This document shows, in pieces, positions 55,144 through 63,676 of a DNA stretch of 64,000 nucleotides. Source of the stretch: Acinetobacter tianfuensis. GTDB taxonomy: Bacteria; Pseudomonadota; Gammaproteobacteria; Pseudomonadales; Moraxellaceae. The translations under genes were made by a program, and so were the position numbers. Where the stretch lies: positions 1 to 64,000 of the forward strand of contig NZ_RAXV01000018.1 in NCBI RefSeq assembly GCF_003611465.1, given 5' to 3'. The notes beneath the pieces were generated by a model that did no database searches, was not told the DNA's origin, and was given only the letters and a program-made list of their open reading frames with translations. Within the stretch, counting starts at the first letter, position 1; every line of letters starts with the position of its first letter.

Positions 55144-55410
55144 ATGTCTAAAGCTTTAATTACTCTTGGTGCGAAAACGACGCATGGCGGTATTGTTGCT
55201 GAAGTTGAGAGTTCATTTTTGATTAATGGCATAGCCGTACATTTAAATGGCATGAAGCACTTTTGTCCTAAATGTAAGGCGGTTGTTGCTGCAATTGCAA
55301 CGGATATGAGCACCACAGTGAAAGGCCGGGCCATTATCCGCGCTGGAGATCAAACAACTTGCGGAGCATCTTTTCTGCCGCAGCAGCAGTTGGCAGTTTC
55401 TGCAAAGTAA
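55144..55410 (+). CDS. PAAR-domain protein (T6SS spike tip), orphan
   Basis: Product of 88 residues, the size of a stand-alone PAAR protein. It begins LITLGAKTTHGGIVAEV and has the second half motif GRAIIRAGDQTTCGA, with the Gly-Asp-x-Thr/His pattern of PAAR repeats. Three Cys/His positions (HFCPKC, TTCG) may bind the zinc that stabilises the cone. PAAR proteins sharpen the VgrG trimer and can carry effectors. No other T6SS gene is adjacent; the nearest in this window is the vgrG end about 54 kb away. Confidence 0.82.
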   Translation: MSKALITLGAKTTHGGIVAEVESSFLINGIAVHLNGMKHFCPKCKAVVAAIATDMSTTVKGRAIIRAGDQTTCGASFLPQQQLAVSAK

Positions 55411-55482
55411 ATTATTTTTCACTCCCGAACAAAATATGCTTGATGTTTTAAGCGGTAATTCGGTCAGGGAGTGAGGGAAGGC

Positions 55483-56211
55483 TCAGCGGATCTTAGCTTC
55501 ATCCAAGTGACGCGCACCTTCCAAAATCATGCGAATCATCAGCATAGTTTGTTCAGCAACTTCTGTACGCTCAGCTGCAGGCATATCAATCACTTTAGCG
55601 CCCATATTAAACACCAGCTGCGTAATGGCTTTGGCTGCAATTTCTGGGTGAGCTAATTTGCTGTTATTCAGTTTTTCCAGTAAGACAAGGTCTTCTTTAA
55701 GTTCCTGCTGAAAAAAGTTTAGCTGACGCTCAACGGCTTGTTTGTAGGAAATTGAACCCGTATAGCCCTCACGAAGCAGCAGGCTTAGGTTGCCTGTGTC
55801 GGCATTCAGCTGTTCAATAAACACTTCTACAGAGCTGCGGATAATGCTGTTTTGTTTAGATGCTTTCAGACGCGCTTCATGCAAAATTTGACGCAAAACA
55901 ACACCAGCACGGTCAATGAGTTCAATTGCCAATTCATCAATATCTTTAAAATGACGGTAAAAGCTGTTTGGCGCAATGCCAGCTTCACGTGCAACTTCAC
56001 GCAAGCTCAAAGAGGCAATACTTTTTTGCGGGCCAATCAGATTTAACGCGGCCTGAAATAATTCTTCTTTTGTAATTGTGGCTTTACGGCCTACAGTGCG
56101 CACTGAGCTAACTGTTTCAAGGGGAGTTTGTTCTTGGAGCATAGAGCCTATATTCGCTTTCAATTCAGACCTTAGAGCCATCATGTTAGATGTATAGAAA
56201 CGATAACACAT
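55483..56211 (-). CDS. TetR-family repressor, DesT/FabR-like
   Basis: Product of up to 242 residues. The helix-turn-helix block [20 protein letters not shown] and [20 protein letters not shown] closely resembles FabR of E. coli ([31 protein letters not shown]), the repressor of unsaturated fatty acid synthesis, and DesT of Pseudomonas. It is divergent from a ferredoxin reductase-desaturase pair, the desT-desCB arrangement. It probably senses the balance of saturated and unsaturated acyl-CoA. Several ATGs near the start (56211, 56184, 56181, 56142) make the N-terminus uncertain. Confidence 0.85.
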   Translation of the reverse strand: [242 protein letters not shown]

Positions 56212-56258
56212 TATCAGAAAGGCTTATAGTGTTTGGTGAGGAATGATTTAAGCACGAG

Positions 56259-56290
56259 TGTATATACAAATATATATACATGTGTATAAT
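56259..56290. promoter_or_regulatory. Palindromic operator-like sites and -10 box before the desaturase operon
   Basis: TGTATATACA (56259-56268) and TATACA-TG-TGTATA (56275-56288) are overlapping-type palindromes built from the same TGTATA half-site, followed by a -10 box TATAAT (56285-56290). They lie between the divergent repressor and desaturase operon, so they are candidate binding sites for the TetR/FabR-like protein. Confidence 0.45.
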
Positions 56291-56308
56291 AAATACAAAC
56301 TCTATGAG

Positions 56309-57388
56309 ATGTATATGACCATGCATGTGCTGACTAAAGTAAAACAGCCCTTCAATTTCTTCACTGAAAGTGTGATTGACCTTGATGCTGTCAATTTTTG
56401 GCTGCAGAAAATCAACCCGCTTTGGTCAAGCAATAAAGCATTGGGCAAAATTGTTCAAAAGGATATTGCTGCTGATGATATGGTCAGCGTGATGATTCAG
56501 ATCAACCGTAATTTTAAATTTGGACAGGCAGGGCAGCATCATCCAGTTTTTGTTGCAGTGAACGGCATCCGCTATGAACGTACATATAGTTTGACCCGTT
56601 TAAATGCGCAGCATGTCTTGCTGACAGTGAAAAAAGTGAATGCGGGCATTGTCAGCACATGGTTTTCAGAACAGGCTGAAGTAGGACAGTTGGTTGAGTT
56701 TGGTCTGCCGTATGGTGAAATGACCGTGCCCAAAACCGCTTCGCCTCTTGTACTTTTGGCAGCGGGCAGCGGTATTACGCCAATGCTGAGCCTGATTAAA
56801 GAAATGAGTAAAACACAGCAATTAAAAGAACAGCCTGTGAAGCTCATGTATTGGGTGAAAAATAAGAGCGATGCTGCTTTTCTAGCGCGCTTTGAAAACA
56901 TCGCATCGCATTATGCAAACTTCAGTTTTCACGTATTTTATACCCAAGCTTTGCCAGCGGACGCACGTGTGAATGCGTCACATGCGGCCTTGGTCACAGA
57001 TCTTGCAAACAGTATTGTTTATGCATGCGGTCCGTCAGGTTTTACAGCCGCTGCAGAAGAGCATTTTGCTGCTGCTCAAAATGTGCAGACAGAAGCATTC
57101 AGTATGAGCGCATTGGTTAATGATGATATTGGCTTTGTTAATGTGACTTTGCTGCAAACCAATAAAGTTGTCTCTATTCCTAAAGGTGTCCCAATTTTAG
57201 CGGCGCTGGAACAGCAGAATATTAAGCCTAAGCATGGCTGCCGTATGGGGATATGCAACAAATGCGCATGCAATAAAGCAGAAGGCGCAACAAAAAATTT
57301 AGTCAATGGCGCACAAAATACAGAGCGGGGCAACTTGCTGAAACTCTGTGTGAGCTCGGCTCAGACTGATCTTGTGATTGATTTATAA
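56309..57388 (+). CDS. Ferredoxin reductase with C-terminal 2Fe-2S domain (DesC-like)
   Basis: Product of about 359 residues: FAD domain (RYERTYSLTRL), NAD domain (LLAAGSGITPMLSLIKE), and a plant-type ferredoxin domain with KHGCRMGICNKCACN plus a later LKLCVSS as 2Fe-2S ligands. It delivers electrons from NAD(P)H to the desaturase encoded 15 bases downstream. The frame is open to a GTG at 56258, but that part covers a TATAAT box; ATGs at 56309, 56315 and 56321 are better starts (MHVLTKVKQP). Name by analogy to Pseudomonas DesC. Confidence 0.87.
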   Translation: MYMTMHVLTKVKQPFNFFTESVIDLDAVNFWLQKINPLWSSNKALGKIVQKDIAADDMVSVMIQINRNFKFGQAGQHHPVFVAVNGIRYERTYSLTRLNAQHVLLTVKKVNAGIVSTWFSEQAEVGQLVEFGLPYGEMTVPKTASPLVLLAAGSGITPMLSLIKEMSKTQQLKEQPVKLMYWVKNKSDAAFLARFENIASHYANFSFHVFYTQALPADARVNASHAALVTDLANSIVYACGPSGFTAAAEEHFAAAQNVQTEAFSMSALVNDDIGFVNVTLLQTNKVVSIPKGVPILAALEQQNIKPKHGCRMGICNKCACNKAEGATKNLVNGAQNTERGNLLKLCVSSAQTDLVIDL

Positions 57389-57403
57389 GGTAGGACCATT
57401 TTT

Positions 57404-58498
57404 ATGAATATGCCTGTAAAAATTGAATATTTTAAGAACCCGAAAAACAGTGAATTAACACAAAGCCAGCTGGATGAACTGGCGCGTGAGCTGGATGCAA
57501 TTAAACAAGAAGTGCTGGATGATATTGGTGAGAAAGATGCCGAATACATCCGCCGTGTTTATGCAGCTGTCCGTTATTCATCATTGGCTGGCCGCGCTTT
57601 ATTATTTGCAGGCTGGTTCCCGCCAGCATGGCTGCTGGGCACAGGGCTATTAGGCTTTTCCAAAATTATGGAAAATATGGAGCTTGGCCACAATGTCATG
57701 CATGGTCAGTATGACTGGATGAATGATCCAAAATTCAATGGTCAGACCTATGAGTGGGATATTGTCGGGACTTCAGACAACTGGCGTCAGACACATAACT
57801 TTAAGCACCATACTTATACCAATATTAAAGGGCTGGATGATGACATTGGCTATGGTCTTGTCCGTTTGTTCCCAGAGCAGCGCTGGAAGCCCGGCTATTT
57901 GCTGCAGCCGATTTACAGTATTCCATTTTGTCTGCTGTTCCAGTGGGGCGTTGCAATTCAAAATTTGGAATTGGGTAAATACTTCAAAGGCCGCAAGAGC
58001 AAAGAGCAAACCCAAGAAGAATGGCGTCCGATGCAGCGTAAAATCTCTAAACAGCTGTTTAAAGATTATGTGTTCTTTCCGCTGATTGCAGGTCCTGCCG
58101 CGCTGCCTGTTCTGACGGGCAATCTGGTTGCAAACGGGATCCGTAATATTTGGACCTTCAGTATTATTTTCTGCGGCCATTTCACTAAAGATGTGGAAGT
58201 GTTTCCAAAGTCAGTACTGCAAAATGAAAGCCGCGGCCATTGGTATATGCGTCAAATTCGCGGTTCTTCGAACTTAACGGGTTCAGAGGCTTTTCATATT
58301 TTGACAGGCCATTTAAGCCATCAAATTGAGCATCATTTATATCCGGATGTACCAGCGCGCCGTTACCGTAAAATGGCGCCAAAAGTTCAGGCTGTGTGTG
58401 AAAAATATGGCTTGAACTATAATAATGCCAGTTTAGTCAAACAGTACGGCAGTGTAATTAAGCGTATTGTGAAATATGCATTTCCATTTAAAAAGTAA
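57404..58498 (+). CDS. Acyl-CoA/fatty acid desaturase (DesB-like)
   Basis: Product of 364 residues of the membrane fatty acid desaturase family. Three His boxes bind the di-iron centre: GHNVMHG (about 89), THNFKHHTYTN (about 129) and SHQIEHHLYPD (about 305). Hydrophobic helices lie around 55-85 and 205-260. It introduces a double bond into acyl chains using electrons from the reductase encoded upstream. The paired TetR/FabR-like gene suggests control by membrane lipid state. Ends at a palindromic terminator. Confidence 0.9.
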   Translation: MNMPVKIEYFKNPKNSELTQSQLDELARELDAIKQEVLDDIGEKDAEYIRRVYAAVRYSSLAGRALLFAGWFPPAWLLGTGLLGFSKIMENMELGHNVMHGQYDWMNDPKFNGQTYEWDIVGTSDNWRQTHNFKHHTYTNIKGLDDDIGYGLVRLFPEQRWKPGYLLQPIYSIPFCLLFQWGVAIQNLELGKYFKGRKSKEQTQEEWRPMQRKISKQLFKDYVFFPLIAGPAALPVLTGNLVANGIRNIWTFSIIFCGHFTKDVEVFPKSVLQNESRGHWYMRQIRGSSNLTGSEAFHILTGHLSHQIEHHLYPDVPARRYRKMAPKVQAVCEKYGLNYNNASLVKQYGSVIKRIVKYAFPFKK

Positions 58499-58502
58499 AT
58501 TG

Positions 58503-58528
58503 AAAAGCCCTGCATATGCAGGGCTTTT
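58503..58528. terminator. Palindromic bidirectional terminator
   Basis: 26-base perfect palindrome with the core GCCCTGCATATGCAGGGC flanked by AAAA and TTTT; the U tract is short. It lies after the desaturase gene and before the convergent HAD gene. Confidence 0.65.
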
Positions 58529-58567
58529 GTTCGGATACTAAAAACCTCTCATTTGAGAATCTAAGAG

Positions 58568-59212
58568 TTATGCAGATAAGCTTTGTGCTAAGGCGGGCAG
58601 GTTTTTATCCTCACCAACCATATAGCGGTGATCGGCTAAATCCAGCATAGCAAGATCTTCATGGCTGTTGCCATAGGCATAAACACTGTCAAAATCATGC
58701 AAATTATACTTTTCTAAAATACGAGACCGTTTTTGTTCGCCGCTGCAGTCAGCAGTGATATAAGATCCTGTCATTTTACTGTTCTTGATTTCAACTTCTG
58801 AGCAAATCAAATCAATGCCTAAGAGGCTGCAAACGGGCTTTAAATAGAGGTCCACCGAGGCTGAAACCAGCGCCACTTGATGGCCAAGCTGCTGATGCTG
58901 CTGCATCTGCTGCAGCAAGTCTGGATTTAAATACTGCATCAGCTCTTGTGCATACGCATTTGCCAGTTCATGGATATCTGCGGCATCAGTATTTTTAAAC
59001 ATTGCACTGTACAATTTGGGGCGCATAGCGTGGGCAGGATATACATTTAAGTAGTAGCCCTGAATCCACGGTAAAATTTTTAAGCCTTGACGCACAATAT
59101 GGCGCTTAGATAATGAGTAAAAAATGAACCCAGTGAAGCTGTCTTTGCTGCAAAGTGTTCCGTCAAAATCAAATAAAGCTAGATTTTTAAATGCTTGATT
59201 CGGGTCATGCAT
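58568..59212 (-). CDS. HAD-IB family phosphatase (SerB-like)
   Basis: Product of 214 residues: HAD motif I LALFDFDGTLCSKDSF (Asp nucleophile about 15 and 17), motif II VALVSASVDLYLKP, motif III Lys in GEQKRSRIL and motif IV YAYGNSHEDLAML. This matches the HAD-IB subgroup of phosphoserine phosphatase-like enzymes of unclear substrate. Its ATG at 59212 lies inside the end of the DUF1615 gene (34-base overlap), so the two are probably cotranscribed and coupled. Confidence 0.85.
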   Translation of the reverse strand: MHDPNQAFKNLALFDFDGTLCSKDSFTGFIFYSLSKRHIVRQGLKILPWIQGYYLNVYPAHAMRPKLYSAMFKNTDAADIHELANAYAQELMQYLNPDLLQQMQQHQQLGHQVALVSASVDLYLKPVCSLLGIDLICSEVEIKNSKMTGSYITADCSGEQKRSRILEKYNLHDFDSVYAYGNSHEDLAMLDLADHRYMVGEDKNLPALAQSLSA

Positions 59213-60387
59213 GTTTGATAGCGTCCATTTACTCGCGAGGCGAACCAATTGGTATTGTAGTCACGGCTGAGTTTCGGCCCTGAAATCACAACTTCCGGCA
59301 TCATGGCGTAAAATGGCTTTTTACCAGTTTTTTCTTGGTATAGCTTGCTTACAGCACGATAGGTAGCAGTATCCTCAAAGTTTAATTCTTTTTCCTTTTT
59401 CAAATCTGAACGGATTTGCTTCGGTGTGAGAATGACGTTGTGATCAGAAAATACTTTTAAGATTTCCTGTTCAGATGAACTCTTTGCCGCTATAGGCGAG
59501 TTATCTTTTTTGTAAAGCAGCAAATCGCCGTCCAGATCTAAATCAGCGCCTGAAATGCTGTTAAGCATGCTTTGGAATGCGGCATTTCGGCTCGAATATT
59601 TTCCAGAGTTATAATCTGCAAAACGGTAAAGCGGTTTGTCATAGTCAGCGGGATACATCATCAGACGGTGAATGCCATAGTATAGGCCGCCGTACTGTGA
59701 ATACATATCTGTACGCAGGTCAGCCATGCTGCCGCCTTGACGTTTATGATCTTTGGCATAGCTGAGCAGTACCTGCATTGATCCCAATGTTGTAATCGGG
59801 TTCAGCTTTTCACTGATGTCCTGACCTAACAGCTTTGCCGTGCCTGTTAAGGCGCTGACATGATAATGCTTTGCCATATAGTCAAAGATTTCACGATAAA
59901 GTTCATCCAGCTGGCGTTCGGTTTTCACACGGCCCATTTGGCTTAAGTAATTGTCTTCAGGACTTGGCTGATTTTTTAAAACTTCTTGAAAATAACCTGC
60001 AATTACACCGCCAATATTGTCACCCAATTTGGCTTTGAATTTTTCTTCCAGCTGGTCTTGCACCTCTTTGACAGCTTTAGCGCCTAAGCCTGCCACTTGC
60101 GGATCTGCATGAAAGTTGGACTCTTGATCTACTACAGCCACAATCGTACAGACATTTTCCTTGGTTTGAGGAATGCCGAGCTGCTCAGTAATGTCATAAA
60201 TATCTTTAGCCCATGAGCTGCGGTCATTGACGCGGCTAGGAATGGCTTTGCGGATGTGTTCGGCATCTAGAGTCGGTTCATCATCTTTAGACCACCATGA
60301 GCCATTGCCGCAGGCGCTTAAGCCGATAGAAACTGCTAAAACAGAAAGCGTTTTTACACAAGCAGAGTAAGCAAAAGATTTTTTCAT
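59179..60387 (-). CDS. DUF1615 lipoprotein
   Basis: Product of 402 residues with a lipoprotein signal (MKKSFAYSACVKTLSVL, lipobox LSAC) followed by GNGSWW. The rest matches DUF1615: a VVDQESNFHADPQVAGLG block with a lysozyme-like ESNF, SQYGGLYYGIHRLM, YRFADYNSGKYSSRNAAFQ. The lysozyme-like motifs suggest contact with peptidoglycan, but activity is unproven. The start at 60387 is set by the signal peptide; the longer frame is not needed. The 3' end overlaps the HAD phosphatase gene. Confidence 0.85.
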   Translation of the reverse strand: MKKSFAYSACVKTLSVLAVSIGLSACGNGSWWSKDDEPTLDAEHIRKAIPSRVNDRSSWAKDIYDITEQLGIPQTKENVCTIVAVVDQESNFHADPQVAGLGAKAVKEVQDQLEEKFKAKLGDNIGGVIAGYFQEVLKNQPSPEDNYLSQMGRVKTERQLDELYREIFDYMAKHYHVSALTGTAKLLGQDISEKLNPITTLGSMQVLLSYAKDHKRQGGSMADLRTDMYSQYGGLYYGIHRLMMYPADYDKPLYRFADYNSGKYSSRNAAFQSMLNSISGADLDLDGDLLLYKKDNSPIAAKSSSEQEILKVFSDHNVILTPKQIRSDLKKEKELNFEDTATYRAVSKLYQEKTGKKPFYAMMPEVVISGPKLSRDYNTNWFASRVNGRYQTCMTRIKHLKI

Positions 60388-60976
60388 ATTGACGTAGACA
60401 TGTTCCCAAACTAGAGGCCAAAGAGGCTGACGCAGTATACTATGATCATTCTTCATCCGCTGAAAAATTATCTGAATGACTGTGGTGAGCGCTGCTTAAA
60501 CTGCCTTGCCAAAACTGCAGTATCGGCAGATTATTGCTTTAAAAGCTGCGCATAATATTGAAAATAACATAACCATTTTCAGCTGCATAGCGCCATGAAA
60601 AGCGCAATTTTAAGACCAGCGCTAAGTAGGGAATAGGTGAGCCTTTTCCAGCTGGCTATTGGCTTATATGGTGATAGATATTAAATTTTCCAGTGCTGCC
60701 AGCCGCTGTTTTTAAGAACTGGCATTGGATGGCTGCATCTGTTTCATTGGCGCTGCTGTATTTTACTTCAGGCGGGAGGAACTGGAGATTTTGGACAGAA
60801 AGCTTTAGACTTGCGTCTGCAAAAGCTTTTTTAGGCAAAGCAGCATTATTTTGAACTGTAACGCCGTCTTGAATATGATCTCATTCTTAATCGGTCTATA
60901 TATATGGCTTTAGCTATACTGAGGTCTAAATCGCTTTCGGCTTTTGCGTTTTATTGGGTAAAATTGGAAAAATTTA
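60388..60976. other. 590-base region without a clear gene upstream of dusB
   Basis: It contains one small minus-strand frame (60656-60838, listed separately) that may be a gene remnant, and an AT-rich TATATATATGG stretch near 60898-60908. No promoter for dusB can be named with confidence. Confidence 0.5.
60656..60838 (-). pseudogene. Possible remnant of a small gene
   Basis: A 60-codon frame starting with TTG (product reading PKKAFADASLKLSVQNLQF and so on). The same frame continues upstream for at least 12 more sense codons (QDGVTVQNNAAL) before stops, with no ATG, so it looks like the tail of a former coding region rather than a complete gene. Codon choice is plausible. No family recognised. 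Confidence 0.3.
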
Positions 60977-62020
60977 ATGGCGCAGCATACAGTAATTCAA
61001 GAATTGTTTGATAAACCACTCAGTAAAAAACTGTGGGTTGCGCCAATGGCGGGTGTAACAGACCGTCCGTTTCGAACGTTGTGCAAGTACTTTGGTGCGG
61101 GTCATGCGGTCAGTGAAATGATGACTGCAGACAAAACGCTGCGCATGAGTAAAAAAAGTTTATACCGTGCAAATTTTGATGGCGAAATTGCTCCGATTTC
61201 CGCACAAATTGCTGGTTCAGACCCTCTGGAACTTGCAGAAGCTGCGCGCTACCAAGTTGCAAATGGCGCTCAAATTGTCGATATCAACATGGGCTGCCCT
61301 GCGAAAAAAGTTTGCAATAAATTGGCTGGTTCTGCCTTGCTGAAAGATGAAGATTTGGTTGCTCGAATTTTGGATGAGGTCGTTGCGGCTGTGGACGTGC
61401 CCGTAACATTGAAAACCCGTCTAGGTTTTTTAAATGGCCATGAAAATATTATGCGTGTTGCAAAACGTGCAGAGGAAGCGGGTATTGCTGCTTTAGCGCT
61501 GCATGGACGTACACGTGAAGATATGTATTTAAATACGGCTCGCTATAGTTTAATTCGCGAAGTCAAAAACCTGATTAATATTCCTGTAATTGCAAACGGG
61601 GATATTGATAGTCCAGAAAAAGCCAAATATGTATTGGACTATACAGGCGCAGATGCTGTGATGATTGGGCGTGCAGCTCAAGGCCGTCCGTGGATTTTTC
61701 GTGAAATTGCGCATTATTTAGAAACGGGTGAACACTTGGCAGCGCCTGAGATTGAAGAAGTGAAAACTGTGTTATTGGGACATTTGGCTGAACTGTATGA
61801 GTTTTATGGTGAATATTCTGGCTGCAGGATTTCACGTAAACATATTGCTTGGTATACCAAAGGTTTGCGTTCAAGCAACGAGTTCCGCCAAAATATGTAT
61901 AAAGAAGATTCTACCGCAGCGCAATTTAAAGTTGTAGAAGCATACTTTAATGAGCTGCTTGCACATGGAGAGATTATGAGTGATGTGCAGGCCGAGGCTG
62001 TGAATTTACTTGAAGTCTAA
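60977..62020 (+). CDS. dusB: tRNA-dihydrouridine synthase B
   Basis: Product of 347 residues, an FMN TIM barrel: KLWVAPMAGVTDRPFR at the start, NGAQIVDINMGCPAKKVCNK with the catalytic Cys, KTRLGFLNGHEN, LALHGRTREDMY, VIANGDIDSPEKA and VMIGRAAQGRPWIF. It reduces uridines in the D loop of tRNAs. In enterobacteria dusB precedes fis; here a strong terminator follows and no fis is present. Confidence 0.93.
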   Translation: MAQHTVIQELFDKPLSKKLWVAPMAGVTDRPFRTLCKYFGAGHAVSEMMTADKTLRMSKKSLYRANFDGEIAPISAQIAGSDPLELAEAARYQVANGAQIVDINMGCPAKKVCNKLAGSALLKDEDLVARILDEVVAAVDVPVTLKTRLGFLNGHENIMRVAKRAEEAGIAALALHGRTREDMYLNTARYSLIREVKNLINIPVIANGDIDSPEKAKYVLDYTGADAVMIGRAAQGRPWIFREIAHYLETGEHLAAPEIEEVKTVLLGHLAELYEFYGEYSGCRISRKHIAWYTKGLRSSNEFRQNMYKEDSTAAQFKVVEAYFNELLAHGEIMSDVQAEAVNLLEV

Positions 62021-62040
62021 TATGGTTTAAGCGCTGTACT

Positions 62041-62078
62041 AAAAAAGCCCTATGTAATTTTGCATAGGGCTTTTTTTT
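62041..62078. terminator. Bidirectional terminator of dusB and the small minus-strand gene
   Basis: 14-bp perfect stem (62041-62054 with 62063-62076), 8-base loop, A run left and T run right. Confidence 0.88.
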
Positions 62079-62085
62079 ATGATGC

Positions 62086-62235
62086 TTAAGACGATGGCAA
62101 GCTGTTTGCACTGTTTGCATCAGGTGCAGCTGTATTTTGCTGTTCTGCTGAATGCGGAACATTTGTTTGCTGTGAGTGATCTTTGCTATCCAGTGTTACT
62201 CCAAGCAATACTAAAACTAAAAGCGCAACCGCCAT
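62086..62235 (-). CDS. Small single-helix membrane or exported protein
   Basis: Product of 49 residues: hydrophobic N-terminus MAVALLVLVLLGVTLDS then a polar Gln/Asn/Ser/Ala-rich tail. The ATG at 62235 has GGGG 6-7 bases upstream and is preferred over an ATG at 62283 without a ribosome site. It ends 8 bases before a strong bidirectional terminator, which supports a real transcript. No family recognised. Confidence 0.5.
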   Translation of the reverse strand: MAVALLVLVLLGVTLDSKDHSQQTNVPHSAEQQNTAAPDANSANSLPSS

Positions 62236-62382
62236 ACAATTCCCCAATTTTAATTTTTGTTTAATGTTTACTTGTTTAAACATGATATTACATAAAATTA
62301 CAATGTGGAATATTAGACAAAAAATAAAAATCAGAGGAATTGCATCGGTATGCAGTATTATTTATGTGATTTAGGTTGTATC

Positions 62383-63435
62383 TTATGAGTCTAAATCTTG
62401 GAGCATTTCCAAAACAAGCTGGTTAATAAGATCAGCTGCTTCCAAAGCGCGAATTTGCATCACATTGCTGCCTGCCCAAAATGCGCCAAAACCGTGATCT
62501 TGATTTTTGGCTGCAAGCGCGTGCAATTGTTTACCCATGTCATAAGCATATGGATAAGCTGGAACGCTTGGACGTGCTGGCAAATCTACTGCTATATGCC
62601 ATTGGTTAATTAAACCGCGAGCAGGCCGTCCTGAAATACTGTCAGTAATTTGTGTCACTGGCTGCTGGAATAAGGCTTGACGGTATGCCTCATTTGCATT
62701 GGAACTTTTACATTGCACAAATGCTGTTCCAAGCTGTACTGCATCTGCACCTAAATCTAAGAGCTGTTTTGCCTGATGGCCATTCATAATGCCGCCAGCA
62801 GCAACGATTGGAAGATGACAATGCTGTTTCAGCAGCTTTACCAAGTCTGCAGTCAAGAGCGCGCTGTCCAAATGCTGATTGAATATACCGCGGTGTCCGC
62901 CTGCTTCTATTCCTTGAGCAATAATAATATCAATACCGGCAGCTTCGATAGCTTTTGCTTCTGCAAGGCTGGTTGCCGTGACCATGGTAACAATATTGGC
63001 ATTTTTTAACGCTTGAATTTGATGTGCATGCGGAATGCCGAAATGAAAGCTGACAGCTTTAGGCTTTGTTTCTAGCACCAGCTGCAGGAAATCATCCTGA
63101 TCTAAAAAACTTGGGTAAATGCAATTTAGAGCAGCAGGCGGCTCAGCACCATATTTTTCAAACTGAGGTTTTAAATATTGAGCCCATTGCGCTGTAATGC
63201 CGTTATTTAGGCTAGAGCTTTGATGGCAAAAAAAGTTGAGATGAATAGGCTGATCAGTTAAATTTTGAGTTTGCAAAATTTGTTCGCGGGCAGCACTGAC
63301 GCTGCTGGCGCCTAAGCCTAAAGAACCTAAACCGCCTTGATTGGACACTTCAGCAGCAAGCTGCGGAGTTGATACGCCAGCCATGGGTGCTAGAAAAATA
63401 GGGTGCTTAATGCCTAAGCGCTCAAGTAATTGCAT
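62383..63435 (-). CDS. Nitronate monooxygenase-like FMN enzyme
   Basis: Product of 350 residues of the nitronate monooxygenase (2-nitropropane dioxygenase) family: PIFLAPMAGVSTPQLAAEVS, GGLGSLGLGASS, QGIEAGGHRG (catalytic His), PIVAAGGIMNGHQAKQLLDL, ADAVQLGTAFVQCKSS. FMN-bound flavoprotein that oxidises alkyl nitronates such as propionate 3-nitronate. AAAAGGAGAAAATAC gives an excellent ribosome site before the ATG at 63435; the frame upstream of it is not used. Confidence 0.88.
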   Translation of the reverse strand: MQLLERLGIKHPIFLAPMAGVSTPQLAAEVSNQGGLGSLGLGASSVSAAREQILQTQNLTDQPIHLNFFCHQSSSLNNGITAQWAQYLKPQFEKYGAEPPAALNCIYPSFLDQDDFLQLVLETKPKAVSFHFGIPHAHQIQALKNANIVTMVTATSLAEAKAIEAAGIDIIIAQGIEAGGHRGIFNQHLDSALLTADLVKLLKQHCHLPIVAAGGIMNGHQAKQLLDLGADAVQLGTAFVQCKSSNANEAYRQALFQQPVTQITDSISGRPARGLINQWHIAVDLPARPSVPAYPYAYDMGKQLHALAAKNQDHGFGAFWAGSNVMQIRALEAADLINQLVLEMLQDLDS

Positions 63436-63676
63436 GTGTATTTTCTCCTTTTTTCTTTCGTTTTTGACTGGATGGTATGATTCAGAGATATCCTTTGCTG
63501 ATATAAGTCCGCATATTTCGAACATAAGCCAGTATATATATCATTTTGAAAATACCATCATTTTTTATCATACGCATGTAATTGGCATAGCAAAAGCTTT
63601 TACTTTGGCTTAAAACTTTTAACGGCGATTTTTTTATGCATAATGGAGCGAAAATTTGTATTGTGTTGGGTTTGAA

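Noticed and set aside
57773..58180. Minus-strand frame of 135 codons inside the desaturase gene
   Set aside because: Lies wholly inside a gene with three intact His boxes; no independent signals.
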